Numbered from the stretch's first letter, positions 16,439-26,570 are shown. The stretch is DNA of 64,000 bases from Methylobacterium brachiatum (GCF_020523825.1 NZ_JAJALK010000001.1:372001-436000); one strand, 5' to 3'. Translations and numbers: made by a program. Notes: a model not told the origin generated them from the letters alone.

Positions 16439-16672
16439 TCAGCGATCGACGCCCGAGCGTTCCGCCTGCAGCAGGGCTTCGACCGCGCCGACGAAGCGGG
16501 CACGCGCCTCGGGCTTGGCCGCATCGAGATACGCCGCGACGAGCTTGAGCAGATAGCTCTCCGTCTCGTCCCCGGTACCGTAGAAGGCCGAGACGGGCAG
16601 CCCCAGGGCGTCCGAAATATTGCTCAGCCGATCCCGGGACACGGCCGCCGGTTTGTCGGACCCCTGCCTCAT
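16439..16672 (-). CDS. Small HTH-related protein of unknown function
   Basis: A 77-residue product. Residues 12-32 (SRDRLSNISDALGLPVSAFY) resemble the second half of an XRE-type helix-turn-helix domain, where a recognition-helix end is followed by the LS.I..ALG.....F pattern. The first helices of that fold are not present upstream in frame. The rest is a helical segment (ESYLLKLVAAYLDAAKPEARARFVGAVEALLQAE). It may be a shortened relative of transcriptional regulators acting through protein contacts, or a partner of a full-length regulator. No operon partner is close on this strand. Confidence 0.55.
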   Translation of the reverse strand: MRQGSDKPAAVSRDRLSNISDALGLPVSAFYGTGDETESYLLKLVAAYLDAAKPEARARFVGAVEALLQAERSGVDR

Positions 16673-16968
16673 GAAACCGTCTCCCGATGCCCCGTCCGGG
16701 CGAGGCTGGCATACCGTATCCAGGCTTTACGTCGCGCGTTCAACGCACCTTTGTGCCGCGGCTCACTATAGAGGTCCATAACGCGGGCGATATCCATAAT
16801 AACAACCGGGCAACGCGATCGTCCAACCCGGTTATTTTGCACCATCATGGTTCGATATGACTATGGGTCGCCTGCCGGCCGATCCACCGCAACGTCGGAT
16901 AAGGAGCCCCAGAGCCGGAGAGCGCTCCGATCCGACGGATCGGTTTGCCTGTCCCCGTCGGCCCGGGG

Positions 16969-17703
16969 TCAGATCCCGAGGCGGCCGATCGCCGGCAGCT
17001 TGATCCCCGGCCGGCGCAGGTCGATCCCGGCCACGCCACCCAGCAGGTTGAGCTCAAGCCCCTCGACCCAAGCAAGCGTCAGGCCGAGATAGCCGCCGAA
17101 ATTGATCCGGATTCCCGTGCCCGACGGCGTCCAGCCGATCCAACGGCCGTCATAGGGAAAGTCCTTGCCGATCGCGGTGGCCGGCAGGCTCGCCCGCATC
17201 TCCGGCACCGCGGCCATGACGGCCGCCACGAAGGTGTTCGAGTTCGGGCCCGGCCAGACCACGTAATCGCCCGGACTCGCGTAGCGGTACTCAGCCACCG
17301 CCTTGCGGATGCGCGGGACCATCGCCTCGGCGTCGGACCCGTCGGCCGCGAAGACGACCTCCGGGGCGTTCCCGAACCAGCGCCCGTCGGGCACGAAGCG
17401 GTCGATCCAGATCGGTTGGCCCCAAGCCGTGTAGTCGAAGCGGCGATAGCGGCGCTCGCCGCTGCCCTTGATCACGATCCAGCTATGGGTCGCGACGATG
17501 CCCCGCCAACTCACGGTGCGGGCGGAGAAGATCCGCACGACGGCATCGGGATGGGATTCGGCCGGCGGAAGGAGACCGGCGCTGGACCGGTCGGCCGAGC
17601 GCCAGTCGCCGTCGGCACGCAGCCAGTACAGCGTCGCCGAGACCGCGACCGGCACAAGGAAGAGGAGGACGAGCGCGAGGAGCGCGAACCTGATCAGGGA
17701 CAC
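16969..17703 (-). CDS. DUF3750-domain membrane-anchored protein
   Basis: A 244-residue protein with one N-terminal transmembrane segment (IRFALLALVLLFLVPVAVSA) and a conserved extracytoplasmic domain. Features are VVRIFSARTVSWRGIVATHSW, a run of aromatic residues in YRRFDYTAWGQPIW, and YVVWPGPNSNTFVAAVM, which match the DUF3750 family as I know it. The His-Ser-Trp and Pro-Asn-Ser-Asn-Thr motifs suggest a papain-like or related hydrolase pattern, but no activity is established. It is a single gene, upstream (in transcription) of nothing obvious; the CitG-like gene follows on the same strand further along the plus coordinate, 86 bp away. Confidence 0.7.
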   Translation of the reverse strand: MSLIRFALLALVLLFLVPVAVSATLYWLRADGDWRSADRSSAGLLPPAESHPDAVVRIFSARTVSWRGIVATHSWIVIKGSGERRYRRFDYTAWGQPIWIDRFVPDGRWFGNAPEVVFAADGSDAEAMVPRIRKAVAEYRYASPGDYVVWPGPNSNTFVAAVMAAVPEMRASLPATAIGKDFPYDGRWIGWTPSGTGIRINFGGYLGLTLAWVEGLELNLLGGVAGIDLRRPGIKLPAIGRLGI

Positions 17704-17789
17704 GAAGCGGGCCGGGGCGTGACGGGGGACGGGCCGGATGTAGGGACGGCAAACCGCGGTTCACATGCGGCCGAACGGTGCAGCTCGGC

Positions 17790-18674
17790 TCAGACTTCGC
17801 GCGACAGCGCGTCGAGGAACAGTGTCGTGGCGAGCAGGTCGGCGCAGCCCCCCGGGCTCAGGCGCGCCGCCACGAAGCCGCGATGGATCGCGACGGCGCG
17901 GTCGCGCCAATCGGGGGCGGCGATCCCCCCCGCGTCGAGAAAGGCCGTGGCGGCGTCCCGCGCCCGGGTCAGCCCGTCCGCGCCGCCGCGGTGGAGCAGG
18001 TTGGTGTCGTCGAGGACGGCCAGGAGCGCGAAGAAACACTGCACCCGGGCGGCCTCGGGATCGTCCGGCGCGTGGACTCGACCGAGGCGCAGCGCCGGCA
18101 GGCCCACGGCGCGGATAGTCGGAAATCCTCCGGCCGCCTCCGCGCTGGCGCCGCCGACGCCGTAGCGGCGCGCGGCCCGTCCGCCATGGCTGTCCGCCGA
18201 GGCCGGCGCGCCTGCGATCGCCCCGCCCCACAGACGCGCCACAGCCTCGGCCCGCACTTCTGCCGAAGCAGGGACCGGTCCGGCCACGCCCGCGCCGGCG
18301 CAGATCAGCCCGAGCGAGAAGATGGCGCCGCGATGCGCGTTGACGCCACCGGTCGCCGCCAGCATCGCCGCCTCGGCCCTGAGGCCGATCGCCCGGAGCT
18401 CGTCCATCCCGGCCTCGCGCCTGCCGGCGGCCACGAGCGCGGCGAAATAGGGCCGGATCGCCGCCGCGCTGCGGCGCAGCGTGCCCGCATCCATGTCGTG
18501 GTGGCTGCCCGAATCGACCGGGCTGACGAGACCCGGCTTGGGCCAGGTTTCCAGCTCGTCGATCAGCGCCGCATGGGCGAGATCGGCGACGCGCTCGGCC
18601 CAGAGTTCCGACGCGGGGAGGGTATCCTGGAGGCCGAGGTCAGAAATGCGGCCTCTCCGGCGCAGCTTCGACAT
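17790..18674 (-). CDS. Triphosphoribosyl-dephospho-CoA synthase family (CitG/MdcB)
   Basis: Members transfer a triphosphoribosyl group to dephospho-CoA, making the prosthetic-group precursor of malonate or citrate decarboxylase acyl-carrier proteins. The sequence has LETWPKPGLVSPVDSGSHHD (the KPGLV..xxxGxHxDM core, MdcB-like), ATGGVNAHRGAIFSLGLI and SPGGCADLLATTLFLDAL at the C-terminus, all family hallmarks. The ATG at 18674 gives 294 residues, the usual size; upstream codons are not conserved-looking. None of the decarboxylase subunit genes is nearby. In methylotrophs a CitG-like protein has been linked to tetrahydromethanopterin synthesis, so that role is an alternative to malonate metabolism. 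Confidence 0.75.
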   Translation of the reverse strand: MSKLRRRGRISDLGLQDTLPASELWAERVADLAHAALIDELETWPKPGLVSPVDSGSHHDMDAGTLRRSAAAIRPYFAALVAAGRREAGMDELRAIGLRAEAAMLAATGGVNAHRGAIFSLGLICAGAGVAGPVPASAEVRAEAVARLWGGAIAGAPASADSHGGRAARRYGVGGASAEAAGGFPTIRAVGLPALRLGRVHAPDDPEAARVQCFFALLAVLDDTNLLHRGGADGLTRARDAATAFLDAGGIAAPDWRDRAVAIHRGFVAARLSPGGCADLLATTLFLDALSREV

Positions 18675-19324
18675 GTCGCCGTGGGTCGCCCAATGCAATC
18701 GACCCTGCAAGCGTAGCGCGGGCCTGCTACTGATCCGCGGATCACTGGTCAATTCCGCCGCCCTGCTGCGCCGAGGACCGCCGAGAAAGCCGGTGCTCGG
18801 TGCCGTGATCCTAGCCGAGCCGGACCGGCGTAGTTGCGTAGACTTCAACCGCGTACTTCAGCCCTGCGGACACGATCACAGCTGTAGAGGAAGGATGCAA
18901 TCGGCACAGGCTCCGCGCGTCGCGACGAGGCGCACCGGACAACGCTCGAGACGAGACGCCGGCAGTGTTTGAGCAAGGCACGACCTTGGATCCATCGCGC
19001 CGGCCTGACCCCATGCTTGCGCTCAGCGGCGGAATACCACCCCGATGAAGGCGTGATGGCGCACCCCGCCGTAAGCGGCGGCCAGAGCGGGGGCTGTCGG
19101 CTTATTTTGTAAGTGCCTTAAGAAAGCTACAGCGAAAACCCCATTTGCGCACGCGGTTCCCCGGGGGGTACATTCGCTTGAATAGGCGAGCACTGGCTTG
19201 GCCCGGCTCTTGTTCAAACGCTTTGCCGCCCGGGGGACGCCCACCGTCGGGCCGGAGGCGGTGCGCCACGCGGTGCTGGCCGAGGAGAGCCGGAAGGTTC
19301 TCGGCGTGCCGCGCGCCTGAGGGT
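18675..19324. other. 650-bp interval with a possible gene remnant
   Basis: No intact gene is supported here. A short plus-strand reading frame near its right end (19184-19320) looks like the tail of a lost gene. The rest holds nothing I recognise. Confidence 0.4.
19184..19320 (+). pseudogene. Possible 3' gene remnant
   Basis: A frame of about 45 codons without a start reads LFKRFAARGTPTVGPEAVRH and ends AEESRKVLGVPRA then TGA. The composition and the final helix look like a genuine protein C-terminus (for example of an amidohydrolase-like enzyme), but it is cut off upstream by an in-frame TAG at about 19180. It abuts the end of the convergent ssuA-like gene. Chance coding-like composition cannot be excluded. 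Confidence 0.25.
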
Positions 19325-20281
19325 TCACCGCGCCGGCGGCTCCCAGATCGCGAGGGCGGAGGCGTCCACGGGGCGGGGCAGGAGGCCTTCGGCCCGGAAG
19401 GTGTCGGCGATTGTCTGCTGCTCGGACAACCCGGCGCGGGTGACCGGCTCCACCCGGTAGCTGCGGCGCGCGTTCGCCCGCAGGATCACCTCGGGCTCGA
19501 TCTTCCAGAGGGGCGCCAGGCGCGCCGCCGCCTCGTCCGGCTGGGCCTTCACCCAGGCGCCGGTCTCGGCCAGCTGACCGAACAGGGCGGCGAGCACCGG
19601 GCCGTTGGCGGCCACGTAGGGATCGGCCGCGAGATAGTAGCGCTTGTACAGCGACAGCCCGGCGCCGTCGCGCAGGACCCGCGCGCCGGATTGCTGCCGG
19701 GCCGCGGAGAGGAACGGATCCCAGGCGACCCAGGCCTCGACGCCGCCGCTGGTGAGCGCGGCCCGGCCGTCGGCGGGCGTCAGGTAGGCCGGGGTGATGT
19801 CCTTGAAGGTCATGCCGGCCTCGGCAAGGGCGGCGAGCAGCAGGTAATGGCTGCCCGCCCCCTTGGTGACGGCGACCCGCTTCCCGCGCAGATCCGCGAC
19901 CGCCTTGGCAGGCGAGGCTTCGGGCACCAGGATCGCCTGCGCATCCGGGGAGGGCGCCTCCTGGGCGATGTAGGTGATCCGGGCGCCCGCCGCCTGCGCG
20001 AAGATCGGGACGGTGTCGGCCACATCCGCCGAGACGTCGATCTGCCCGGCATTGAGGGCCTCCATGATCGGAAGCCCGCTGGTGAATTCGTGCCAGGACA
20101 GACCGGTCCCGAGCGGCGCCAATGCCTTCTCCAGGTTGCCGTTCTGGCGCAGCAGCGCGATCAGCGTCGAGGACCGCTGGTAGCCGATGCGCAGCGTCGT
20201 AGCCGCCTGGGCGGCGCGCAGGGGCGTGACGAGGGCGGCGGCGGCAAGGCCGGTGAGCAGGCTTCGGCGGGTTTCGGGCAT
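19325..20281 (-). CDS. ssuA: Sulfonate ABC transporter substrate-binding protein (SsuA-like)
   Basis: A 318-residue periplasmic binding protein. The N-terminus is a signal peptide with a twin-arginine-like ETRRSLLTGLAAAALVTPL. TLRIGYQRSST starts the mature domain, and GQIDVSADVADTVPIFAQAAG, GKRVAVTKGAGSHYLLLAAL and VEAWVAWDPFLSA are typical of aliphatic sulfonate/taurine-binding SsuA/TauA proteins, which deliver sulfonates to an ABC importer for use as sulfur source. It lies 94 bp downstream of the ATPase gene, in the same direction as ssuB and ssuC, and is probably co-transcribed. It is a paralogue of the protein at 28134-29120. Confidence 0.85.
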   Translation of the reverse strand: MPETRRSLLTGLAAAALVTPLRAAQAATTLRIGYQRSSTLIALLRQNGNLEKALAPLGTGLSWHEFTSGLPIMEALNAGQIDVSADVADTVPIFAQAAGARITYIAQEAPSPDAQAILVPEASPAKAVADLRGKRVAVTKGAGSHYLLLAALAEAGMTFKDITPAYLTPADGRAALTSGGVEAWVAWDPFLSAARQQSGARVLRDGAGLSLYKRYYLAADPYVAANGPVLAALFGQLAETGAWVKAQPDEAAARLAPLWKIEPEVILRANARRSYRVEPVTRAGLSEQQTIADTFRAEGLLPRPVDASALAIWEPPAR

Positions 20282-20375
20282 CGTATCATCCGGGGCGAGG
20301 GCGCTTGCTGCACTCTACCACCCGGTGCGCGCCTCCGGTGCAAGCGGCCGGTGTGACGCAGCCGGCCGACTCCGA

Positions 20376-21160
<785 letters not shown>

Positions 21161-21167
<7 letters not shown>

Positions 21168-22165
21168 TGCACCAGCCCTTTCTGCCAGGCGAGGAGCCGG
21201 TCTCGCAGGCGGAACAGCAGGGTGATCAGCGACGAGCACATCAGGGCCATCACGATCAGCGCCGCGTACATGTTGGCGTAGGCCGCCCAGCCCTGGGCCC
21301 ATTGCAGGTACCAGCCCAGCCCCGACTTCACGCCGAGCATCTCGGCCACCACCAGCACCGCGAAGGAGCCGCCGAGCCCCATGAAGAGCCCGACGAAGAC
21401 GTGCGGCAGCGCCGCCGGGATCGCCACCCGCAGGATCAGGAAGCTGCGCGAGGCACCGAGCGTGCGCGCCACGTCGAAATAGGCATTGTTGACGCCCGCC
21501 ACCCCGGACCAGGTCAGCACCGTCACGGGAAAGCCGGTGGCCAGGGCGACCAGGAAAGTGCTCGCCGACCACGAGGACGGGAAGACGAAGAAGGCCAGCG
21601 GGAGCCACGCGGTCGCCGGAAGCGGCCCGACGAAGCGCAGCACCGGATGGGCCCAGTAGCCGACCGCTCTGAAGGTCCCGATCGCGACCCCGAGCACGAA
21701 ACCCAGCCCCGCCCCGAAGGCGTAGCCGCCGGCCAGCAGGATCAGCGAGTTCAGCGTGCTGCCGCCGAGCTTCGGCCAATCGTCGAGGAATACTTCGAGG
21801 ATCGCCTGGGGCGGCGGGAAGAACGGCATCGGCAAGAGATCGAACTTCGCCGTGACCAGCTCCCAGGCCAGCAGGGCGACGGCCAGAGCCACCAGCCACG
21901 GGCTCCAATGCCGGAGTCGCGAACCGGCGGTCCCGAGCCGCCCGGCGGCCAGCCCCAGCGGCAGCAGCACCAGGCCGACAAGTCCGGCGCCCTGCGCGAA
22001 GAAACCCGTCCGCGGGAAGTCGCCCGCCTCCGGCAGTTCGAGGGTCGCGCCGGCCAGGACCAGCCAGGCGAAGCCGGCCGTGAGGATACCCCAGGACGGG
22101 ATAGGCAGGCGCGTGACGCCGGCGCTGCTGCGCGGGGCCGTGCCGGCGGTGATGCTTCCGGACAT
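21161..22165 (-). CDS. ssuC: Sulfonate-type ABC transporter permease (SsuC-like)
   Basis: A 334-residue inner-membrane permease. The C-terminal 220 residues are a standard BPD_transp_1 domain with TLNSLILLAGGYAFGAGLGF, the EAA loop in FDVARTLGASRSFLILRVAIPAALP, and a final GLFMGLGGSFAVLVVAEML. It has about 110 extra N-terminal residues with two or three added hydrophobic spans (ILTAGFAWLVLAGATL; GLVGLVLLPLGLAAG; WLVALAVALLAWELV), a longer version than E. coli SsuC. It starts eight bases after the stop of the upstream binding-protein gene and overlaps ssuB, giving a tight operon. Confidence 0.85.
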
Positions 22166-22173
22166 GAGGCGCC

Positions 22174-23274
22174 TCAGCTCAGCACGTCGGCGTAGATCCG
22201 CTCGGCGAACTTGGCCGTGTCGGTCGAGCGCTTGAGAACGTTCACGAGCTTCAGCTCGTCCCCGTAAAGGGCGAGCTGCTGCTTGAGCCGGCCGCCGACC
22301 GGGCTGTCGCCGTGCTGCTGGTTGCGCAGCATCGCGGCGAGATCGCCGATCGAACCCTTGCCGCCATATCCGGCGAACGCCTTCGCGGCCGCCTCGGGGT
22401 TCTCGTGGACGGCGTGCCCGCCCTCCAGGATCGCCCGGGTCAGCGCGGTGGCGACCGCCCGATCGTTCCGCAGCAGGGTGCCGCGGACCGCCACGACGCA
22501 ACAGGTTCGGTCGGCGTATTCCCCGGACAGGTTGGTCGAGATCTCGGTGAAGCGGGGATCCTTCAGCCAGATCCAGGTGCGCGGGTCGCCATCGGCCAGG
22601 GCCTGGGCCTCGCCCTTCTCAACGGCGAGGTTCAGGAGCTCGGCCGGGTATTGGCGCCATTCCACGCCATTGTCCGGGTCGATCCCGGCCTTGGCGAGCA
22701 GCAGGCTGAAGAAGTTCTTGGCCGGGCTCGCCTGATCGCTGATCGCGACGGTCTTGCCCTTCAGGGACGCGATGTCGGTGATGCCGCTGGCCTTGTCGGC
22801 GAGGAGGCGCAGGCAGCCGCCATGCACGCCCGCGGTGATCTTCACGTCGAAGCCCTGCTCCAGGGGCTTGAGCCAGCGCAGGGCCATGCCGATTCCCGCA
22901 TCGGCCTTGCCGGTGGCGATGGCCTCTAGCAGCGCCTCCGTGGAGCCGCCGAAATTGACGAACTCCACGTCGAGCCCGTGCCGGGCGAAGATGCCCTGCT
23001 CCTTGGCGACCGGGGCCGCGGCGGTGCAGATCGCGGTGGCGTTCCAGGCGAGCTTCACCGGCCGCAGCGGGGCCGCAGGAGCCTCGGCCGCCACGGGCCG
23101 GCAGAGCGGGCCGGGATCGAACGGGGCGCCGGGCCCGGGCGCCCAGGCCTGGCTCGCACCGATGCCCAGGCCGAAGGGCGAGGCCATCGCGGCGGCGCTG
23201 GCGCGCAGCAGCAGGCGGCGCGAGGGCATCCGGGCCGAATCCTGGGGTCCCGGATGTGACGGGTCGTCAATCAT
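22174..23274 (-). CDS. ABC transporter substrate-binding protein (SsuA/NrtA/TauA type)
   Basis: A 366-residue exported binding protein. The N-terminus has paired arginines and a hydrophobic stretch (RRLLLRASAAAMASPFGLGI), suggesting Tat or Sec export. The mature part starts KLAWNATAICTAAAPVAKEQ and continues GLDVEFVNFGGSTEALLEAI, GKADAGIGMALRWLKPLEQG and LKGKTVAISDQASPAKNFFS. The FGGSTEALLEAIATGKADAG core is that of nitrate/sulfonate/taurine-type SBPs. It is the first gene of the transporter operon, eight bases before ssuC, so it is probably the main binding protein, with the SsuA-like protein at the operon end a second specificity. The ATG at 23274 is preferred to upstream frames without a signal. 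Confidence 0.8.
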   Translation of the reverse strand: MIDDPSHPGPQDSARMPSRRLLLRASAAAMASPFGLGIGASQAWAPGPGAPFDPGPLCRPVAAEAPAAPLRPVKLAWNATAICTAAAPVAKEQGIFARHGLDVEFVNFGGSTEALLEAIATGKADAGIGMALRWLKPLEQGFDVKITAGVHGGCLRLLADKASGITDIASLKGKTVAISDQASPAKNFFSLLLAKAGIDPDNGVEWRQYPAELLNLAVEKGEAQALADGDPRTWIWLKDPRFTEISTNLSGEYADRTCCVVAVRGTLLRNDRAVATALTRAILEGGHAVHENPEAAAKAFAGYGGKGSIGDLAAMLRNQQHGDSPVGGRLKQQLALYGDELKLVNVLKRSTDTAKFAERIYADVLS

Positions 23275-23515
23275 CGCACGTCTCCGGGCCGCGCGACCGC
23301 GCGGCGATGTGGTCCGACGCAGGACGTGGCCCGGCCATGTGGCCGAGCCCATCATGCATCCTCATATTTGGTGAATGATCCGTCGAGGGATCAACAGAAC
23401 GAGTATTCGGTCGCACCGGAGCAGAGTCAACGAAAGCGTCTTCTGATCTTTTCGGGGACTCGGAAAAGTTCTTCGCTAGCTTGGCTCGTCGCCCGGGACG
23501 ATCTGCGTTCCACAA

Positions 23516-24739
23516 TCAGGCCGAGCCGACGCGGTACTGGCGCGGCGGCTCGGTGCCGTTCACCGCGAAGGCGCCGACGATCCGGTCCCGGTAGATCCGG
23601 GGATTGTGCGACGCGATGGTGCGGGCGTTGCGCCAGTAGCGATCAAGGCCGAGCCCCTGCTTGACCGCCGAGGCACCCAGCGCGTCGAACAGGATGGTGG
23701 TCGCTTCGAGGACGAGATTGGTCACGACGGTGACCGCCTGGTTGACCTCGACATCCGCCAGGGCCGTGGCGCGCTCCGCCTCGGGACCCGGCGCGTCGCG
23801 GTGCAGCTCATAGGAACGTTGCAGCGCCTCGGCCGCCTTCAGCGCCACCGCACCGGCCGCGTAGGCGTTGCCGCGCACCCGGCCGACCACGGCCAGGATC
23901 TGCGGATCCTCTGCGGTGCGTCCGGCATTGCCGTGGCTGTAGACACGGTTCCGCTCGGCGACCAGGCGCCCGACATCCTCGGCCGCGGCGCGCCCGATCC
24001 CGGCGAGCGTCGCGAGATGGACCAGCTGGAAGAACGCCATCGCGTAGGGGAAGCGCGCCGGATCGGGCTTGATCAGGTCGGGCGACAGGACGACGTCCTC
24101 GAAACGGATCGTGCCGCTCGCGGTGAGCGCCTGGCCGAACCCGTCCCAATCGTCCACGATCTCGACGCCCGGCGCCCGGGTCGGGACCGCCGCCGTCAGG
24201 GCGTTGCCGTCCTCGTCATCGGCGGAGAGATGGATGTAATCCGCAAACAGCGAGCCGGTGGTGTAGAACTTCTTGCCCGACACGACCCGCTCGGCGCCGC
24301 GGCGGCGCACCACCGTGTCGAACTGGCCGACCTTGGCGGGGCCGGTCTCGGAGACGCCGCTGCCCACCGTCGCGCTGGCGGCGATCCTGACGATCCAGCG
24401 GGCGCGCCAGTCCGGGTCGGTCGAGCCGAGCACGTCCTCGGTGAAGCCGAAATGGGCCCGCAGCGCGTTGGTGACGTTGGAATCGGCCTGCGACAGCTCG
24501 ATCAGCAGGTTGAACAGCTCGGGCAGGCTGGCCCCGTGGCCGCCCGCCTCCACCGGCAGGCGCAACGTGGTGAAGCCGGCCTCCTTCAGCCAGCCGATCT
24601 CCGCATGCGGCAGGCGGTGCGTGCGGTCGCGCTCGACCGCCGTGGCCCGGATCTCGGCGAAGGTGGGCCGGAAGCGCGCGGCCAGTTCCTCGTAACGCTC
24701 ACTCGGGCCAGCGCCCCAACCCGCATCCCGCTGCGTCAT
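23516..24739 (-). CDS. SfnB/DszC-like acyl-CoA dehydrogenase-fold flavin oxidoreductase
   Basis: A 407-residue protein of the acyl-CoA dehydrogenase fold. Regions include AEIGWLKEAGFTTLRLPVEA, GSGVSETGPAKVG, VVSGKKFYTTGSLFADYIH, FEDVVLSPDLI and a C-terminal RTIASHNPRIYRDRIVGAF. The last motif (TxxxHNPxxYK/RxRxxG) is typical of the sulfur-acquisition SfnB and DszC desulfurising monooxygenase branch rather than of fatty-acid dehydrogenases. Such enzymes use reduced flavin and oxygen to attack C-S containing compounds such as sulfones or thiophenes. It lies 241 bp upstream of the sulfonate transporter operon on the same strand. The actual substrate is not known. Confidence 0.8.
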   Translation of the reverse strand: MTQRDAGWGAGPSERYEELAARFRPTFAEIRATAVERDRTHRLPHAEIGWLKEAGFTTLRLPVEAGGHGASLPELFNLLIELSQADSNVTNALRAHFGFTEDVLGSTDPDWRARWIVRIAASATVGSGVSETGPAKVGQFDTVVRRRGAERVVSGKKFYTTGSLFADYIHLSADDEDGNALTAAVPTRAPGVEIVDDWDGFGQALTASGTIRFEDVVLSPDLIKPDPARFPYAMAFFQLVHLATLAGIGRAAAEDVGRLVAERNRVYSHGNAGRTAEDPQILAVVGRVRGNAYAAGAVALKAAEALQRSYELHRDAPGPEAERATALADVEVNQAVTVVTNLVLEATTILFDALGASAVKQGLGLDRYWRNARTIASHNPRIYRDRIVGAFAVNGTEPPRQYRVGSA

Positions 24740-25082
24740 CGCCCGAAGCTTCCCATCCTGATCGTCGCGGCCGATGCCGGACGGCGTTCGGCGCGAGACC
24801 TATGGATTCGCCAAGTCGAGCTGTGATCTCAAGCGGCAATGCGAGGAAAACGACCCGTGTCGATCGATTTGGAACCGCGATCTCTTCGCGCACTACTGTG
24901 CGAACAGGTGTTTCTCAGCGTCTGCTCTTTCGAGAAACAACATTCTCGTCGAAAAGCGACGCGGTGGGCGCAGGGCGGCATCGTGGAGAGAGACGCGCTC
25001 CCGAAGCGGCCCGGCGGGACCGCCGGACGAATCGTCTCGCAACACGCGGTCGGCGATGTGCCGACCGCTGTGATTGCGCCCG
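24740..25082. other. Intergenic region between sfnB-like and metQ genes
   Basis: About 340 bp with no supported coding sequence. It contains a small inverted repeat, CGAGAA (24931-24936) and TTCTCG (24943-24948), that could be a regulator site or part of a promoter for the sfnB-like gene. Nothing else stands out. Confidence 0.4.
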
Positions 25083-25862
25083 CTACCAGCTCGGCAGCAC
25101 GGTGCTGCCGAACGTCTTCTCGATGAACGCCTTGACCTCGGGGCTGCGATAGCTCTCCACGAGCGCCTTCACCCAGGGCTGATCGCGGTCGGCTTCCCGG
25201 ACCGCCAGGAGGTTCACGTAGGGCCCCTTCGGCTCCTCCTTGAGGATCGCGTCCGAGGGTTTCAGGCCGGCGGGCGTGGCGAAATTGGTGTTCACCGCCG
25301 CGGCGTCGACATCGTCCAGCGACCGGGGCGTCTGCGCCGCGTCGACCTCGATGAACCGGAGCTTGCGCGGGTTCTCGACGATGTCGGCGACCGTCGGCTT
25401 GAACCCGGTGCCGGCCTTCAGCTTGATCACGCCCTTGTCCTGCAGGAGCAGGAGCGAGCGGCCGCCATTGGTCGGATCGTTCTGGATCGCGATCGTGCCG
25501 CCATTCGGCACCGCGTCGAAACTCTTGTGCCGCTTCGAGTAGATCCCGAGCGGGAAGTTCACCGTCGGGGCGACGCCGACAATCCTGTAGCCGCGATCGG
25601 CCTTCTGGTTGTCGAGGAAGGGCTGGTTCTGGAACGAGTTCGCCTCGATCTCCCCGGCCGACAGCGCCTCGTTCGGGACCACGTAATCCGAGAACTCGAT
25701 GATCTGCAGGTCGAGGCCGTTGCGCGCCGCGACGGGTTTCGCCGCCTCCAGGATCTGCCCGTGCGGTCCCGGCGTCGCGCCAATGCGGACCCGCTTCAGG
25801 GGCTCCGCGTGCCCGATACCGGGCAGCACGAGGAGGGCGGCAAGCACCAGGCGACGCAACAT
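25083..25862 (-). CDS. metQ: Methionine ABC transporter substrate-binding protein (MetQ)
   Basis: A 259-residue NlpA/MetQ family protein that binds D- or L-methionine for the MetNI importer. Family hallmarks are RIGATPGPHGQILEAAKPVA, LQIIEFSDYVVPNEALSAGE, ANSFQNQPFLDNQ, IAIQNDPTNGGRSLLLLQ and VNTNFATPAGL. The signal peptide (LRRLVLAALLVLPGIGHAEP) ends without a lipobox Cys, so it is likely a free periplasmic protein rather than a lipoprotein as in E. coli. It is the last gene of metN-metI-metQ, 42 bp after metI. Confidence 0.9.
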   Translation of the reverse strand: MLRRLVLAALLVLPGIGHAEPLKRVRIGATPGPHGQILEAAKPVAARNGLDLQIIEFSDYVVPNEALSAGEIEANSFQNQPFLDNQKADRGYRIVGVAPTVNFPLGIYSKRHKSFDAVPNGGTIAIQNDPTNGGRSLLLLQDKGVIKLKAGTGFKPTVADIVENPRKLRFIEVDAAQTPRSLDDVDAAAVNTNFATPAGLKPSDAILKEEPKGPYVNLLAVREADRDQPWVKALVESYRSPEVKAFIEKTFGSTVLPSW

Positions 25863-25904
25863 GGCAGGCGGTCTCGCGATTTCGGGGGCGAACGGGTCTG
25901 CGGC

Positions 25905-26570
25905 TCAGCTCTGGCGGTGGCGCCGGTTGAGGCGGCGCGCGAGGCGCTCGCCGGCACTCTGGAACACCTGCACGAGCACGATCAGGACGATCACGACCGC
26001 CAGCATCATGTCGGGCCGGAAGCGCTGGTAGCCGTAGCGGATGCCGAGATCGCCGAGACCGCCGCCGCCGACCGCGCCGGCCATGGCCGAGTAGCCCACC
26101 AGCGACACCACCGCGAGGGTGAGCCCTAGGACGATGCCGGGCAGCGCCTCCGGGATCAGCACCTTGCGGATGATCTGGGCCGGGCTCGCACCGAAGGCCC
26201 GGGCGGCCTCGACCAGACCGTGATCGACCTCGCGGATCGCCGCCTCGACCAGCCGCGCGATGTAGGGCGTGGCCGCCACCGTCAGCGGCACGCTGGCGGC
26301 GTAGGTCCCGATCGAGGTGCCGGCCACCAGCCGGGTGAACGGGATGATCGCCACCACCAGGATGATGAAGGGCGTCGAGCGCGTCGCGTTGACGATCACG
26401 CCGAGGGCGGCGTTGAGGGCGGGCGCGGCCAGCAGCTCGCCGCGCTGGCTCGTCGCCAGGAACACGCCGAGCGGCAGACCGAGCAGCGTGCCGATGACGG
26501 AGGCGAGCGCCACCATGGTCAGCGTGTCGGCGGTGGCCTGGACCAGCAGGTTGATCAGCTCAGGCGACAC
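25905..26570 (-). CDS. metI: Methionine ABC transporter permease (MetI)
   Basis: A 221-residue permease with five or six predicted transmembrane helices. The sequence shows LTMVALASVIGTLLGLPLGV, NATRSTPFIILVVAIIPFTR (the typical MetI N-A-x-R-S-x-P-F motif), the EAA loop LVEAARAFGASPAQIIRKVL, and GLTLAVVSLVGYSAMAGAVG. It forms the inner-membrane channel of the methionine importer. Its start overlaps the end of metN by 11 bases, indicating coupled translation, and metQ follows closely. Confidence 0.9.
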   Translation of the reverse strand: MSPELINLLVQATADTLTMVALASVIGTLLGLPLGVFLATSQRGELLAAPALNAALGVIVNATRSTPFIILVVAIIPFTRLVAGTSIGTYAASVPLTVAATPYIARLVEAAIREVDHGLVEAARAFGASPAQIIRKVLIPEALPGIVLGLTLAVVSLVGYSAMAGAVGGGGLGDLGIRYGYQRFRPDMMLAVVIVLIVLVQVFQSAGERLARRLNRRHRQS

